Of a stretch of 64,000 nt of DNA, positions 47,061-59,400 are shown piece after piece. The DNA is from Xanthostigma xanthostigma (lineage: Eukaryota > Arthropoda > Insecta > Raphidioptera > Raphidiidae), in contig OY754470.1 in the NCBI GenBank assembly GCA_963575645.1, positions 48,329,201 to 48,393,200 of the forward strand, in the 5' to 3' direction. Position numbers and translations under genes: made by a program. Under the pieces are notes generated by a model. That model was not told where the DNA came from and searched no databases. It worked only from the letters and a program-made list of their open reading frames with translations. Numbering within the stretch: position 1 is the stretch's first letter; the number at the start of each line of letters is the position of its first letter.

Positions 47061-47978
47061 TTTAATAATCGAATTTACGACCGAGGTATGAAAAAAATAG
47101 TAAAGGTATACTATTTTGGCGTATATATTATATATCTATACAATATCTATGTATAAAGACAAACCGGTATTCCCTCTTTGCGACTGTGATATAAAAAAAC
47201 ATATAAACTGTGTAGCAGCCAGTTGAAAGTCATTCGACTTCTGACTTTACATGACGTACAGTGTACAAGTGCTTCTGGCTAGAAACTTTTTTTTAACTTT
47301 TATGTATTATGTAATATGGGATGGTCTTATATGCTATCATAACAGGGGGCTATTATTAAAAAAAGTCGCGAGAACATAATGTGTCTATAGTTAATAGGTA
47401 ATTTAAAATCCGGGCAAAGCGGAACCGGGTTGCTACTTATAATTAATTCACGACGAGAGAAAACAAGAAAATCTGCAATGTGTGTACATTTTATTGTTTC
47501 ATTTCATTAATTTTCTTTACCGCCATCTTGGAATACAGTTTGTTGAAAAAATATATTCGTTCATAATTCATGAATACTTATGTTTCAGATATATTATATC
47601 ATTTTCGTAGTATCTTTGTTCGTTTACGGAGGTTTTATGTCTTTGTCTTTCGGCTTATAAACATATACCGTATGTTTAGTGTAATCTTTGTAAAATTTCA
47701 CGGACTTGTGCTAAAATTGACGTAATCTGACCTCAAGCTAAAGTTTGTTGCTTTGCAAAGCTGTCTATTACTATGAACAATATATGCAAGGATCTGACAA
47801 ACATCTGCCAACTGCACTTAACAATGCAATTACCAAATGCATGTAAGTATTTGTTATGGTGAATACGCGGTTAGAGTGCAGATGTATGCTTTATGTCGAA
47901 TATGCATTATTTGTGTTTTCAAAAGTAATCAAATTTTGTCAAGAACATCAACTTTATCAAATTAATATTTTTTTTTTC

Positions 47979-48255
47979 ATCATATCTCGATCGAAAGTAC
48001 AGATTTTCGGCATCAATTGTAAGGCAGAAAGTATAACATTTATGCATGGCTGGGATTACACACACTGATGCGGAAAGTACGTACGTTCGGGCGGCCTATA
48101 AACTGTTGTTGAGATGTTGTTTCCATAGCAACCCTATTACATTTTAGCTAAGAGTCGCGAACAACTGTCGTAGTGTTTTACATATAACCTCAAAGCTGCT
48201 TGCTTGGAATTTATCTGTGTTTTTGTGTAATTAATAAGTAATTAATTAAGGTATG
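47979..48255 (+). repeat. Dispersed direct duplication, unit 2
   Basis: Second unit, same orientation, about 1.2 kb from the first. The sequence between shows no gag- or pol-like frame. Confidence 0.65.
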
Positions 48256-48798
48256 AAGAAAAATGGTATACATCACACTAGCTGAAATTTGGTGCCCCCA
48301 ACTCGCCTCGGGAATCATGGCGCGCAGGGCAAGATATCAAACTTTCGGCCCTCGTAATATACTATTTATGTGCGTTTCAGAACTCCAATTTTACTTGTGG
48401 TGTTTGGCTCTCAGTTTAATTTTCATTTATTCTACTGAATTCCTAAACCTTTAATTAGTTGCTTGGGGTCCAATTCCTCAGGGAAAACCGGAACTTTTCC
48501 CGATGAGCCGCCAGTTCGGATCTTGTTTTTCTTAATTACACGGTAGAGGCGTGATGAGTTCATTTACTTTATTACGAACAATTTTTTGACAATTTTCCCG
48601 GTAACTTTTTAGGTCTCGACCGACCCTGTGCTCTTCCTCTACTGTTAATAACTTGCGCTTCCTACCTAATAATTTCTTAGAATATATTACTTAACACATG
48701 CGTGTAAATAGTTAATAAGGTAATATTAACAGTGGTGTTATTGTAACTAAAAAAAAAACTATCAAAGTAATCTCGGTTTGTAATAATTATTATTATTT

Positions 48799-48937
48799 TA
48801 TTCAACATATTTGTTAACGTAAGCTGATAACATGAATATTATTTAATTCAACATATTTATTAATGTAAGTTTGTAACATGAATATTATTTAATTCAATAC
48901 ATTTATTAATTTAGGTTTTTTAACATGAACACTACTT
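48799..48937 (+). repeat. AT-rich tandem repeat, about 46 bp x 3
   Basis: Unit attcaacatatttattaatg...acatgaatattattta, the third copy degenerate. Confidence 0.65.
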
Positions 48938-49421
48938 CCTAGTTCATACGCTCCGCTGCCATCTTGCCTCTGTTTCTCTACATGACCACCAGGGTACACC
49001 AGTGGCGGCGTGGCTTTTTAAGACGTGGTGTTACAGGTTTACGATAATTGTTGTGTAATCCATCTTAAATAAGACAAACTGTATCTATGCGCGTTATTTG
49101 TGGAGTGTCAGATAAAGCTTAAATAACGAATGCTCTCCGAGGGCAGTTTCCTGTACATTTCCTTTCATATGTGCGCTATTAGAGCATTATGCTTGCAAAC
49201 GTTATAAGAAGCATCCTGATAATCACAAGCTAGTATTAGTAGTCGTCAAAATACGGCCCTGGATGCGCAATGACAATGGACAGTTATACCAACTGTAACT
49301 GCCTGACGGATTAATCATTTGAATCCCAACCATGGACTTAAAACCTGAGGCGTCACAGCAGATGGGTAGTGAGTGGCTTAGATGTTAGAAGATGGCGGAG
49401 GCTTTTGAGGGACAGAACTTA

Positions 49422-51067
49422 AGGCCGATGCACACGAGGCTGGATTTGAAGCTGGATTCCTTGCTAGATTTGATTACTAGTTTTCTAGCGCTGGTTTTCT
49501 TGATTGATTTTATATGTGCTCGCTTCACATGAGACGTCTAATTTTAAACATTAGTCAAAATGTGAAAGAAGTATAACTTCCGTCGTGTGTCCACGAACTG
49601 ACGCACCTCTTTTTTGACAAGACTAGTTCATATTTCCGGAAATTTTGTTTCATATTTACAAATGAAATATATTTCTTAATTTACAAAGAAATCACTGACT
49701 TATTTTATTCAGTTGAACATTTTTCAGAATATTTTATTACTATTTCAAATGAAAAGATAAATTAGCTTTATTGAGCTAATGCAAGTTATTAAAACATTAA
49801 AAAATAACCTTAACTGCTGCTTACTGTTTTTTTTTTTGTTAAAATAAAAAAAAAACATTTAAAAAAAGCATTTTAGATTTTTCTTTCAGTTTTTAAAAAA
49901 CAACATTTTCAAAAGGAAAGTAGGTACTTATATTGATTTTATTTAATCTATAAAAGTGTTTGAGTAATTTTAAATAATTTATCAAAAATACTTTGTAATT
50001 TAGAAGGAAAAGCTTTCATTTGCTTTATTTACATTTCATTTACAAAAGTGTTCGAGAACATTTTATTCTAAATTCTCAAAAAAAAAAAATACTTTCTCAA
50101 TTTAGAAGGAAATCCGTTCATTAAGTACGGTCGCCTTATACAGTGTCGTAATTTACAATGCTCTTATGCGTCCCGGAACCATATGCTTCTGTTGCTATTA
50201 AAATACAGTTTGACCGTTTCAAATGGGACAAAGGGCTTCTTTGCATGTCATAGATGAACATCAAAGAGCAGAAATGTTGTTTTAGGGTAATTTCTGGAAT
50301 GTATAAGTTTGAGCTTTCAGAGATTACGTAGTTACATTAATTATTTTGCCTTCTGGGTGGTGTCTTCTACTTAATTAAAGATCTACAATTAATAAATTAT
50401 TTGTAAGGTTTAATATGTTTACCTAGGTCAAAACATACAACACTATTATTAAAATTTAAATGGCGGTAATTTGTAAACTGACTTATACATACAATTTTAA
50501 ATGAATTAAAATGTGTTACCATTTTTTCATTGATATTTCGTTTTGAAAAAAATTGACTAAAATCCCTTTATATTTTTGACCTTAATTCCGAAGAAGATCC
50601 CAATCCAGATCGAAACGTCAATTAATTGAATTATAATTGTATAATTTTTGTTAATATATTGTCTGAAAAATTAGTCAATAATTTTATTTAATAATATGTG
50701 TGTTTGGCAGGACCGTAACTAGGCAGAGGCCCAGGACCCTGACGGAAGGGGGGCTCAGAAAGGTCCTAGAAAGATCAAAAAATTTTCATTATTATATTAG
50801 AAATAACTTTACGTCTTTCAGACATAGATATATTAGACTAGAGGACGCGAGTGAGCCGTGAAAGTGTCTGCAATTCAGACAGAGAACAGTTCCTTATCTC
50901 TATGATAACTAATGAAACAAAACTGTCACTGCGCGCGCACCAGATCTATCCACAAAACAAGCTTGAAAAGACGTCCCGTGTGAAGCGAGCACATAAAAGC
51001 AATTGAGGAAACCAGCGCTAGAAAACTAGTAGTTAAATCTAGCAAGAAATCTGGTTTGCAGCGGCCT
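49422..51067 (+). mobile_element. Harbinger-like element, long copy with nested insertions
   Basis: Ends AGGCCGATGCACACGAGGCT and GCAGCGGCCT, with exact TTA duplications at 49419-49421 and 51068-51070; inner homology extends about 130 bp at each end. A hammerhead-like repeat at 50589 and other AT-rich sequence fill the middle. No transposase frame remains. Confidence 0.72.
50589..50695 (+). mobile_element. Penelope-like terminal fragment
   Basis: CCGAAGA, GATC stem-loop, GAAACGTC, then an AT-rich tail (gtctgaaaaattagtcaata) shared with 62476-62570. Confidence 0.45.
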
Positions 51068-51561
51068 TTAGTGTTTCGATAAGATCAACAAAAATAGTAA
51101 CATTATATTAGTAGGTACTTACGATAATATTATAAACTATTCGTTCAAAACGATGACATGTTTTGAATTTTGTGAAATCTAAGTATTTGTTAATGCTAGA
51201 TAATCAATGAATGACATTCGATGACGTCCCACTGGGTAACAAAAGCTGGTATCCGTTTCTAAAAACCAGCGGGTATCATCAATTCTGGAATATATGTTAT
51301 CAAGACTATATCTATACAGTTTCAAACAAAGCGTCTACATAATATTATATCCCTACTTTGTACATGCCAGATAAAGCTTATATAATGAATGCTGTCGTAG
51401 GGTAGTTTCTGGTACATTTCCTTTGACATGCGTGTAATTGAACTTAAATTGTAGTCCACTCGTCTCAACTGAGATATATAACGTTATAAATTATTAACTT
51501 TTCATAACTATAAGATTTTTGTTACCATAAAAGCTTGCTTCACAGCGAGGGACCTAATTTA

Positions 51562-51990
51562 AGGCAGCTGCACACGCTACTAGGAGTTCTGCTAGTCGAT
51601 AGGCTGGGTACGAAGCTAGAAATGACGTCACTGCGGGCTGGCCTGCTAGCTCACAAGATAGGTTTTAAAATTAGAACAAGGGCTATTTTCCCTGCTAGAT
51701 TTACTTACCAAGAACCAATCAGGAAGCAGTATCTTGTCACGTGAGCACTTGAACAAACACCCACAAACCAACATGGTGTCGCATTTTGTTGAGAGTCAGA
51801 TAACAGACACGTTTTGCTCTTATTCGAACTGTCACTGCGCGCGCACCAGATCTATCCACAAATCAAGCTTGAAAAATAGTCTCGTGTGAAGCGAACACTT
51901 AACAGCAATCAAGAAAACCAGCGCTAGAAAACTAGTAGGCAAATCTAGCAAAGAATCTAGCTGCGTTTCTAGCCTCGTGTGCAGCGGCCT
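51562..51990 (+). mobile_element. Harbinger-like MITE, same family
   Basis: 429 bp, ends AGGCAGCTGCACACG and CTCGTGTGCAGCGGCCT, TTA on both sides. An in-frame stretch at 51535-51744 is element sequence and not a gene. Confidence 0.75.
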
Positions 51991-52169
51991 TTAAACTTTT
52001 TGCAGTTTTTAAGTAGCGAGTGTGTGTAGTTCGATGAAAGAATTGTTCATTTTGACAATGAAGAGGAGAAAGAAGAGGAAACCAGAATGAAGAAGATCAT
52101 TCCTACTAATTTGTCTTAATTAATTCATTATGAGCTGTAATACTCGAAAATAACTTTATTGTTCCTATA

Positions 52170-52795
52170 CGTGTTACTGAATTCGCCAGAATTTGTAGGT
52201 TGCCACCATTTTTTCGTCGACTTACGTTGCAACGCGATGATATAGCTTATGTCCATCCTGAAGGTCCATTTTAAATATTGGTGAAAACTTATCTCAACGA
52301 AGAGATGAATATGATCCTTGGTTGATTGGATGAAGAAATTCTTCGTAGCAAAATATGATCAGAAAAAAAGCAACACTATGATAGAAATTTCATTTATTAG
52401 GCTTACGTTTCGATAAATATTTTTGTCATCTTCGGAGCTCTATTACAAGAACAATGTTCTTTAGATTTGTAATAAAAATACTTAGTAAGTTTAGGCAAAA
52501 TTTCTAATTTTTTACACATTATGTATTTTTATTATAAATCTTAAAAACATTTTTCTTGTAATTCTCAATAGAGCTCTCAAGATGACAAAAATATTTGTCG
52601 AAATGTCAGTATAATAAATGCCATTTCTACCATAGTATTGCTTTTTTTCTGATCGTATGCTACGAAGAATTTCTCTACCCAAACATCAAAATTGGTGAAA
52701 ACATTTTCGAAGTCGAATGAGTAGTTTCGGAGATCACCTTTTACATTCAAACTTACAAACTTTATCTCATTATAATATTAGTATAGATTTAGGTT
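52170..52795 (-). mobile_element. Helitron-like element split by a hammerhead-bearing palindrome
   Basis: The body on both sides of 52350-52670 matches 53700-53910 and 17698-17902. The 5' end tataatattagtatagattt is near 52785 on the minus strand. Confidence 0.5.
52350..52670. mobile_element. Palindromic hammerhead-bearing element inside a Helitron
   Basis: Inverted arms (gcaacactatgatagaaattt and complement), each with a core (52404-52440 minus, 52577-52612 plus), separated by about 130 bp of AT-rich sequence. Confidence 0.55.
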
Positions 52796-53329
52796 GATAA
52801 AATCAATAATTTCTACCTCATATTTTGTGATCCGATCGGCATCGCGAAATTTAGTGGCAGCCCTACCTTAAATGCATGTTCATACGTGGAATGCGGTCTC
52901 AATCAAGACAATTTGTAAACATTTAAAGCTTGAAGTAACGACTATCTTACCCGAAAATATAATTTATATATTATATAGTACACATGGTTTTGACGTAGTA
53001 AATACTCATTAATCTGATTAAATTTATTCTGCTGAGGACATTTTGATTGCGACAACAAAGTACGCTGTGCGTACGACGACAAAGCATAGCTCAACAAGAA
53101 ACTTATATAAAGTATAGAAGCGGTAAACCGGTAGCAAGGTTGGTGAGAGTTGGTAGCTGGGTAAGAGTTGGAATATGTATGAAAACAAAACACGGTGTAA
53201 ACTTAGAGAAGAAAAAAACTTTACGGTCTATTTGTTCAGAAGTAAAATGTAAGAATGCCCGCTACACCTAACCTAACTTGTTAGATGTCAAAGTAATTTA
53301 AAGTTGAAGAATGTTGACTATGTAGAAAA

Positions 53330-53335
53330 TTTATT
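53330..53335 (-). promoter_or_regulatory. Polyadenylation signal of the small gene
   Basis: AATAAA on the minus strand, 53 bases past the stop. Confidence 0.5.
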
Positions 53336-53387
53336 ATATTAAATTCTGTTCGAGATAAAACACAGTCTTCGACATTTAAATTTGTAA

Positions 53388-53462
53388 TTAAAAATACTCC
53401 TCGTAGTCCCAAATTGATTCAGCGTCACTTTTTCTATTAATATCAAACGTACCAGAAAGCGC
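53388..53462 (-). CDS. Small gene, last exon
   Basis: Acceptor ttttaattccag, 24 codons and TAA. It encodes ALSGTFDINRKSDAESIWDY followed by EEYF. Confidence 0.65.
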   Translation of the reverse strand, partial: ALSGTFDINRKSDAESIWDYEEYF

Positions 53463-56400
53463 CTGGAATTAAAAAAGGTCGCAGATTTGTAACACGCATG
53501 AAAAAATGTCAAATTGCGTTTTATAAAAAAAATATGCTGAGTCGATTGAAGCCAAGCGCAAATTCGTATCTCCCTTATTTTAGAAGTTATGACGATTTAA
53601 CGGCTATGTCTTTGAAACTAAAAGAGATACGGATATCTGAGTGATTGGAATGGCAATCCAATCCTCAAGATAATATATATCTGAATAACTAGCGGTCCGG
53701 TCCGGCTTCATCCGAATTTGTAGATTTCCATCGTTTTTTCATCGATTTACGTTGCAAAACTGGTCTCCACGAAATGTTATTTCAAAGCGATAATATATAG
53801 CCTATGTCCAATCCTGAAGGTCCATTCTAAATATAATGGTGAAAAAAATTTTGGAATCGGGTGAGTAATTTCGGAGATTACCTCCTACATCCACACTTTA
53901 CCTCTTTATAATATAGTACAATCAATCTGGCGAAAAAAAAATCATTTCGTATCAAAAACACCCAAAAAGGTGAAACTTGGTGAGTCGTTAGAGAATGATG
54001 AAAAAAAGGTTACCTGGCAATGGCCACCTGGTACCTGTTCAAATAGTCAAAAAAAACTCAAAAATATTTTGAAATGCATTTTTCTCGAAAACTATCCATT
54101 TTACAGAAAAATTTATTGAACAAAAAATGTAGAGGGCATCGTTATCTACAATTAATGTCATTGGTGCTATGTTGTACAACAAAAAATGTGCGCAGTAGGT
54201 GGCGCTAAAGTGTCAAAAAAAGTGTTTTTCCACTTTTTTGCCCTGAAATTTTCATTTTTCAGTTATGATTCAAATGGAAAAATTGTTCCTTTTTATTTTA
54301 TAAACAACTTTTATTTCAACATTTTTTTCATACAACTTACTTTTCATACAACTTATTTTCACTTCAACAAGCTGCAGCTCTGAAACGGTAAGTTGTATGA
54401 AAAAAATGTTGAAATAAAAGTTGTTTATAAAATAAAATGGAACAATTTTTCCATTTGAATCGTAACTGAAAAATGAAAATTTCAGGGCAAAAAAGTGGAA
54501 AAACACTTTTTTTGGCACTTAAGCGCCACCTACTGCGCACATTTTTTGTTGTACAACATAGCACCAATGACATTAATTGTAGATAACGATGCCCTCTACA
54601 TTTTTTGTTCAATAAATTTTTCTGTAAAATGGATAGTTTTCGAGAAAAATGCATTTCAAAATATTTTTGAGTTTTTTTTGACTATTTGAACAGGTACCAG
54701 GTGGCCATTGCCAGGTAACCTTTTTTTCATCATTCTCTAACGACTCACCAAGTTTCACCTTTTTGGTTGGTTTTGTTGAGGTTTTTGCCAGATTGACTGT
54801 ACTAATATTATAGTATAGATTTAGAGAAACTAAATTATTTTTTTGGGTCAAAGTTTTAGTTTTAAGTAGGTTAGTAAAATATTGAGTTAAAAAAATAGTA
54901 TTTTCAAAAATGTAGTTACATATTCTAGTATTTCGTTGAACAAGTCGAATTCAGTGCTTTCTTGATCTTCGGGAAACCTAACCTGGTATTGTAGGGAGCT
55001 TTTATCGACTCGGCGTAAGAAAATGTTTCTGTTAGAACCGATATTAACAGAAACAAAGTCGCGGCAAAAGAAATATGAATAAGTTTTTATTATTATGCGA
55101 GTGTCGTTAAAGAGTTACGGAATTTTTATAAAAATTGTAAGTGACCAGGGCGTGGTTTCGTTCGCACAAGAAAGGAAAAAATAGCAGCTTACCATATAAC
55201 TATTGTATGTAATATTATTATAAAGATGTCTGAATAGAATTACATTTTACGTCATTATGCGTGACAAGTTTGGGTAATATTAAAATTCAAATATTCTTGG
55301 TTTCCGGGCTTGTATGCAGTGGTCCATTGGTTTCGTCTACAAAGACGCCTTTGATAATGTCTACCGCAGTTGTAGACGAAACGTCAGGTATAAATACCAA
55401 TGAAGCACGGCATACAAGCCCGGAAACCAAGAAGATTTGGATTAACACCGGCCGTGAAAGCCTACACACTTAGATAATTTTAAAAATATTCAGGTTAGGT
55501 GGCAAGATGTGTTACAGAAAAACTTAGAATTTTATAAACTGGCATTGAATTTTATATTAATGCATTGATAAGATGCAATGCGTTTAGTTTGAGGAATATT
55601 TAACTAATGAATATTTATTAGACTTTTAAAACGATTTTAAAGTTCAATAAAATTGAAAATACAGATCAGAAATGTCCTTTTCTTGAATGCAAACAAATGC
55701 ACAACGATCGTTTCAAAACTTCATGCATAATAGAGTTGGCTATTGTTGTATTGGGAACATCTATTTCAGATCCATATAAAACTACTACTTAGGCTTTTGC
55801 ACTATACTAGAACTAAACTGAACTATTTTACCACGTTCTTATTAACTCTCTTTGTTGTATTTCTGTCCGGGTGGAACTTTGTAATTGATTTTAAACTAAC
55901 TTCTTGATCAGATAGACTTGAAATTTTTAACATAACCGTAGAATTTTTCTAAGTGATTTGGTCACATGTCTCGCTTTCGACAGTATTGTTCTCTGGGCAG
56001 TGCCGGAATAAGACTCCTTGATGTCCTAAGCATGGGCCCCATCTCTAATAGCAGTCTAAAAATTCTAATATTATGTTTGTCATGTTGAGTTTACAAAAAA
56101 AATTGTGAATGTCAAGTTTAAAATTGATAGAAAAAGTTAAAAAGTATAGAAATTTAAGGAAACATTTGTACAATCAATGCTGTCTGAAAATTTGACTGTC
56201 TATAAAATCGGTTCTTAAAGGCATTTTTATATATTTACTTAATAGAAAAAAGTTACAAAACTTGAAATTTAAAAAAAATGGAGTCCTTAGAATTTTTCTT
56301 TTTTTTTCATTTCCAAAAATAAATTTTTATTTATTTTTAACTTCTATACTTCTAAAGACAGTTTTATATCAGTAAATCAAATTGAGAACATGACAAAAAG

Positions 56401-59400
56401 AAAAAAAAATCGTTGCCACGGTCTAGTGAGGTACTTTTAGTTTCTGAGTTGTGATTTTTGGTGCCCCCTGAGACGCGATGCCCTAAGCAGTTGCCTACTT
56501 TACTTATATGTTAATCCGGCACTGTCTCTGGGGACATATTCAGGGTACAAAAAAAGAATAATAAGACATTTTTTAGTTCAATGCCAGACAGTATTTTCAA
56601 CAAATATCTACCTACATAGGTATTTGTTGAAAATAGAATTTTAGACGAGTGGCGAGTATTTTAGCAACTAAACGTCTTGCTACTGATTTGGTTCTTCAGA
56701 ACTCCAGTGTTGCCAAATTAACCAGTTGTTAATTTACATTGGACAAAGATGAGTTTAGTATCATACTGACAATATAATATGTAGATATCTTTCTCTATAT
56801 ACTATTTACATATAAAGTGTTCAATTCAAACAGAATAAATTCCGTTTTGCTCTTATTTCGCGATGAACGAATTTTATTGATACAATGATTTCTTACACCC
56901 GTTGAAATATATCTATTATTACAAATTTAATCCTTTATGGTTGCTAATAAACCTATAAACGATTCTTTTAATAAGTTATTGGAACGAGCTCTGCCCATCT
57001 TGAATATGCTTTGTCTGACACTTAAAAACGCTATACAATTTTTTTTCGAGAAGCTGAAGTCTTTAGATCAAACACCTACTAACTACAGCTCATATATTTA
57101 ATACGGTATTTATCTCATTCTGAACATGCGAGATAATTGAACAGGGAACATAGGCGGTGCCTGGATATGTAGATCATAGAATATTTGCAGCGAACGCGCT
57201 TTGACCTTAATGACGTAGCAGGTACAATCAGGTTCATTAAAGTCTCTAGACTGATACAAAACTATCTCTATCGCCCACCATTTTGAATCATACGATTCAA
57301 TTAAAATATAGAACTACGAAAAAAATAATAAGTTCAAAAATAAATAGACATATTATAATCTTTTTCATATTCAAAAATATTCGAGCACCAAGGCAACTTT
57401 TTCTTATATTTCGGTAGATGGATGATATGTTTTCTTTGATTTCTCCAAAACTAGTAGGTGGAAATTAAAAAAAAACTATTTAAATTAAAGTTAAAACCTT
57501 AATAAATTATTGAAAACAAAAAAAACCCGTTGTGCCCGACTAATTAAAATCTTTTTAATTAGTCGGGCACAACGGTTTTTTTTGTTTTCAATAATTTATT
57601 AAGGTTTTAACTTTAATTTAAATAGTTTTTTTTTTAATTTCCACCGACTAGTTTTGGAGAAATCAATGAATATATATCATCCATCTACCGTTTTACCATA
57701 AAGCCAATGTTAAATATGCCTACTTTTGAAGTCATTTATTTATTTAAATAATCGGGCAAACCCCCTAAAATTTTCAGAATTGGTTTAGACTTAGTCCAAA
57801 TTCATATAAAAAAAATCAAGTCTTTTATTTAAAATTGTCTTGGTGCTCGTACTACCTTAAATTACCCAAATTATGCAAATTTAAAATTGTGCACATATTT
57901 TTGTAATGCTAAGCTTTTAAATTAAATCTGAAGTTAATATTACTGCGACCATCTAAAGGCCGCTGCAACATGGTTGCAATCTTTCTCTTTTGGTTGTTGC
58001 TTTTCGCTCATAAAAATATGGCAAGATATGCTTTGGTTGAGGATGGGCATGGTCATAATACTGCGAGGTAAAAAAGCAATAAAACTACCGTTGGCAACAA
58101 AAAACATATTTTATAAGTATTGTCTAGTAAATTATTGAGCCTATATTTATAGTAAATTACCTGAAAGGCTGAAAAACAATATCTTTTCATTTCGTAAGAA
58201 AAATATTAAACATTTTTGACGTGATAACGTCTTATAAATTGATGAATCACCAATCTTATAAATTGATAAAACACCGGCTGGATGCACGAAAAAGTGTAAC
58301 GTTCCTAACGTAACGTTCCTAACGTTCGTAACGTTCCGCCTGACCCTGTGCGTGCTTTTCTCGAAAACGGCCCTAACGATTTGGATGAAATTTACTGAAA
58401 AGGGATTTTGGGGGGCAAAAAATCGTTTTAGCTAGGTCTCATCTCTCGAAAAAATCGTTTTCTTACAAATTTTATCATTATAAAAAATCAATTTTTTGAC
58501 GTATGAAAATACTTAAATATTGTAAGTAGGTTTTGGAATTTTATATAAACAGTGAAACAATTGTTTTATAAATATTATGACAGCTAATCTTTGAGACTTA
58601 AAATAAATACGAAAGAAAGAAAGTTAAAAAAAAACAATTATATTATATGGTGAGTAATTTAAATAAATAAAATTAACCTAAATTTGAAGCAAAAGATGCA
58701 ATATCATAGATTCGAATTATTATAATTATTATATAAATTTAGGTTATGTATTACGGAATACGTTATCACGTAAAATTATCGTCCGTAAACCGACTTTACA
58801 GACAACCAATTTTTTTTAGTAGAACGTAGAACGGGCCTTTTATAGTATTAATGAATTATTATGTTGCTGATAGCTTTATAATTTTATCTTGTATTTCGTT
58901 GACGTGTCAAATAGATGTATGTTTCAACTGACCAAATAAATATCTATCTATCTATTAATTATTTTTTGTATTTTTACAATCTCACTGTATGTTATAATAT
59001 CTCAGCAAAGAACGACGTTAAAAAACAATGCAAGAAGCCATTACATTACTTATTTATTAAAAAGAAAACAATTTATTGTAAGTTTCAACAAAAAACAACA
59101 ACAGCGTCAACGAGGCGTAGACGTGTTATTATTATTCCGTTGTTGTTATGTTTTTTATATTTTTCTTATACATACATTAGTCCCTGCAAAACTTCTACCT
59201 ACGTAGACATCGCGTCAATAAACCGAAGCAAACTCCAGAAATGGGTATTATGTTCTATCCGATTGCACACGTTCGAGAGAAATATAAATTAGAGCTCGAT
59301 CTAAGGACGTTTTTCGCAATTTTTATCAACTAAATACTAGCGGTCCGTCTGTGTTTCACCCGGGTGCGATAGATATAATTCTGCAAAATGTATTTCGTTT

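Noticed and set aside
46771..48255. LTR retrotransposon
   Set aside because: Direct repeats exist, but no gag, protease, reverse transcriptase, primer-binding site or TG/CA ends were found.
54186..54518. Matching proteins on both strands (FHFFALKFSFFSYDSNGK)
   Set aside because: A product of the palindrome at 53911-54802; the same sequence is read from each arm.
55261..55473. Overlapping plus and minus frames sharing peptides
   Set aside because: Again due to a palindromic element, not a gene.
58915..59292. 125-residue frame
   Set aside because: Low-complexity, Tyr/Lys-rich translation of AT-rich DNA with no splice signals or recognisable motif.
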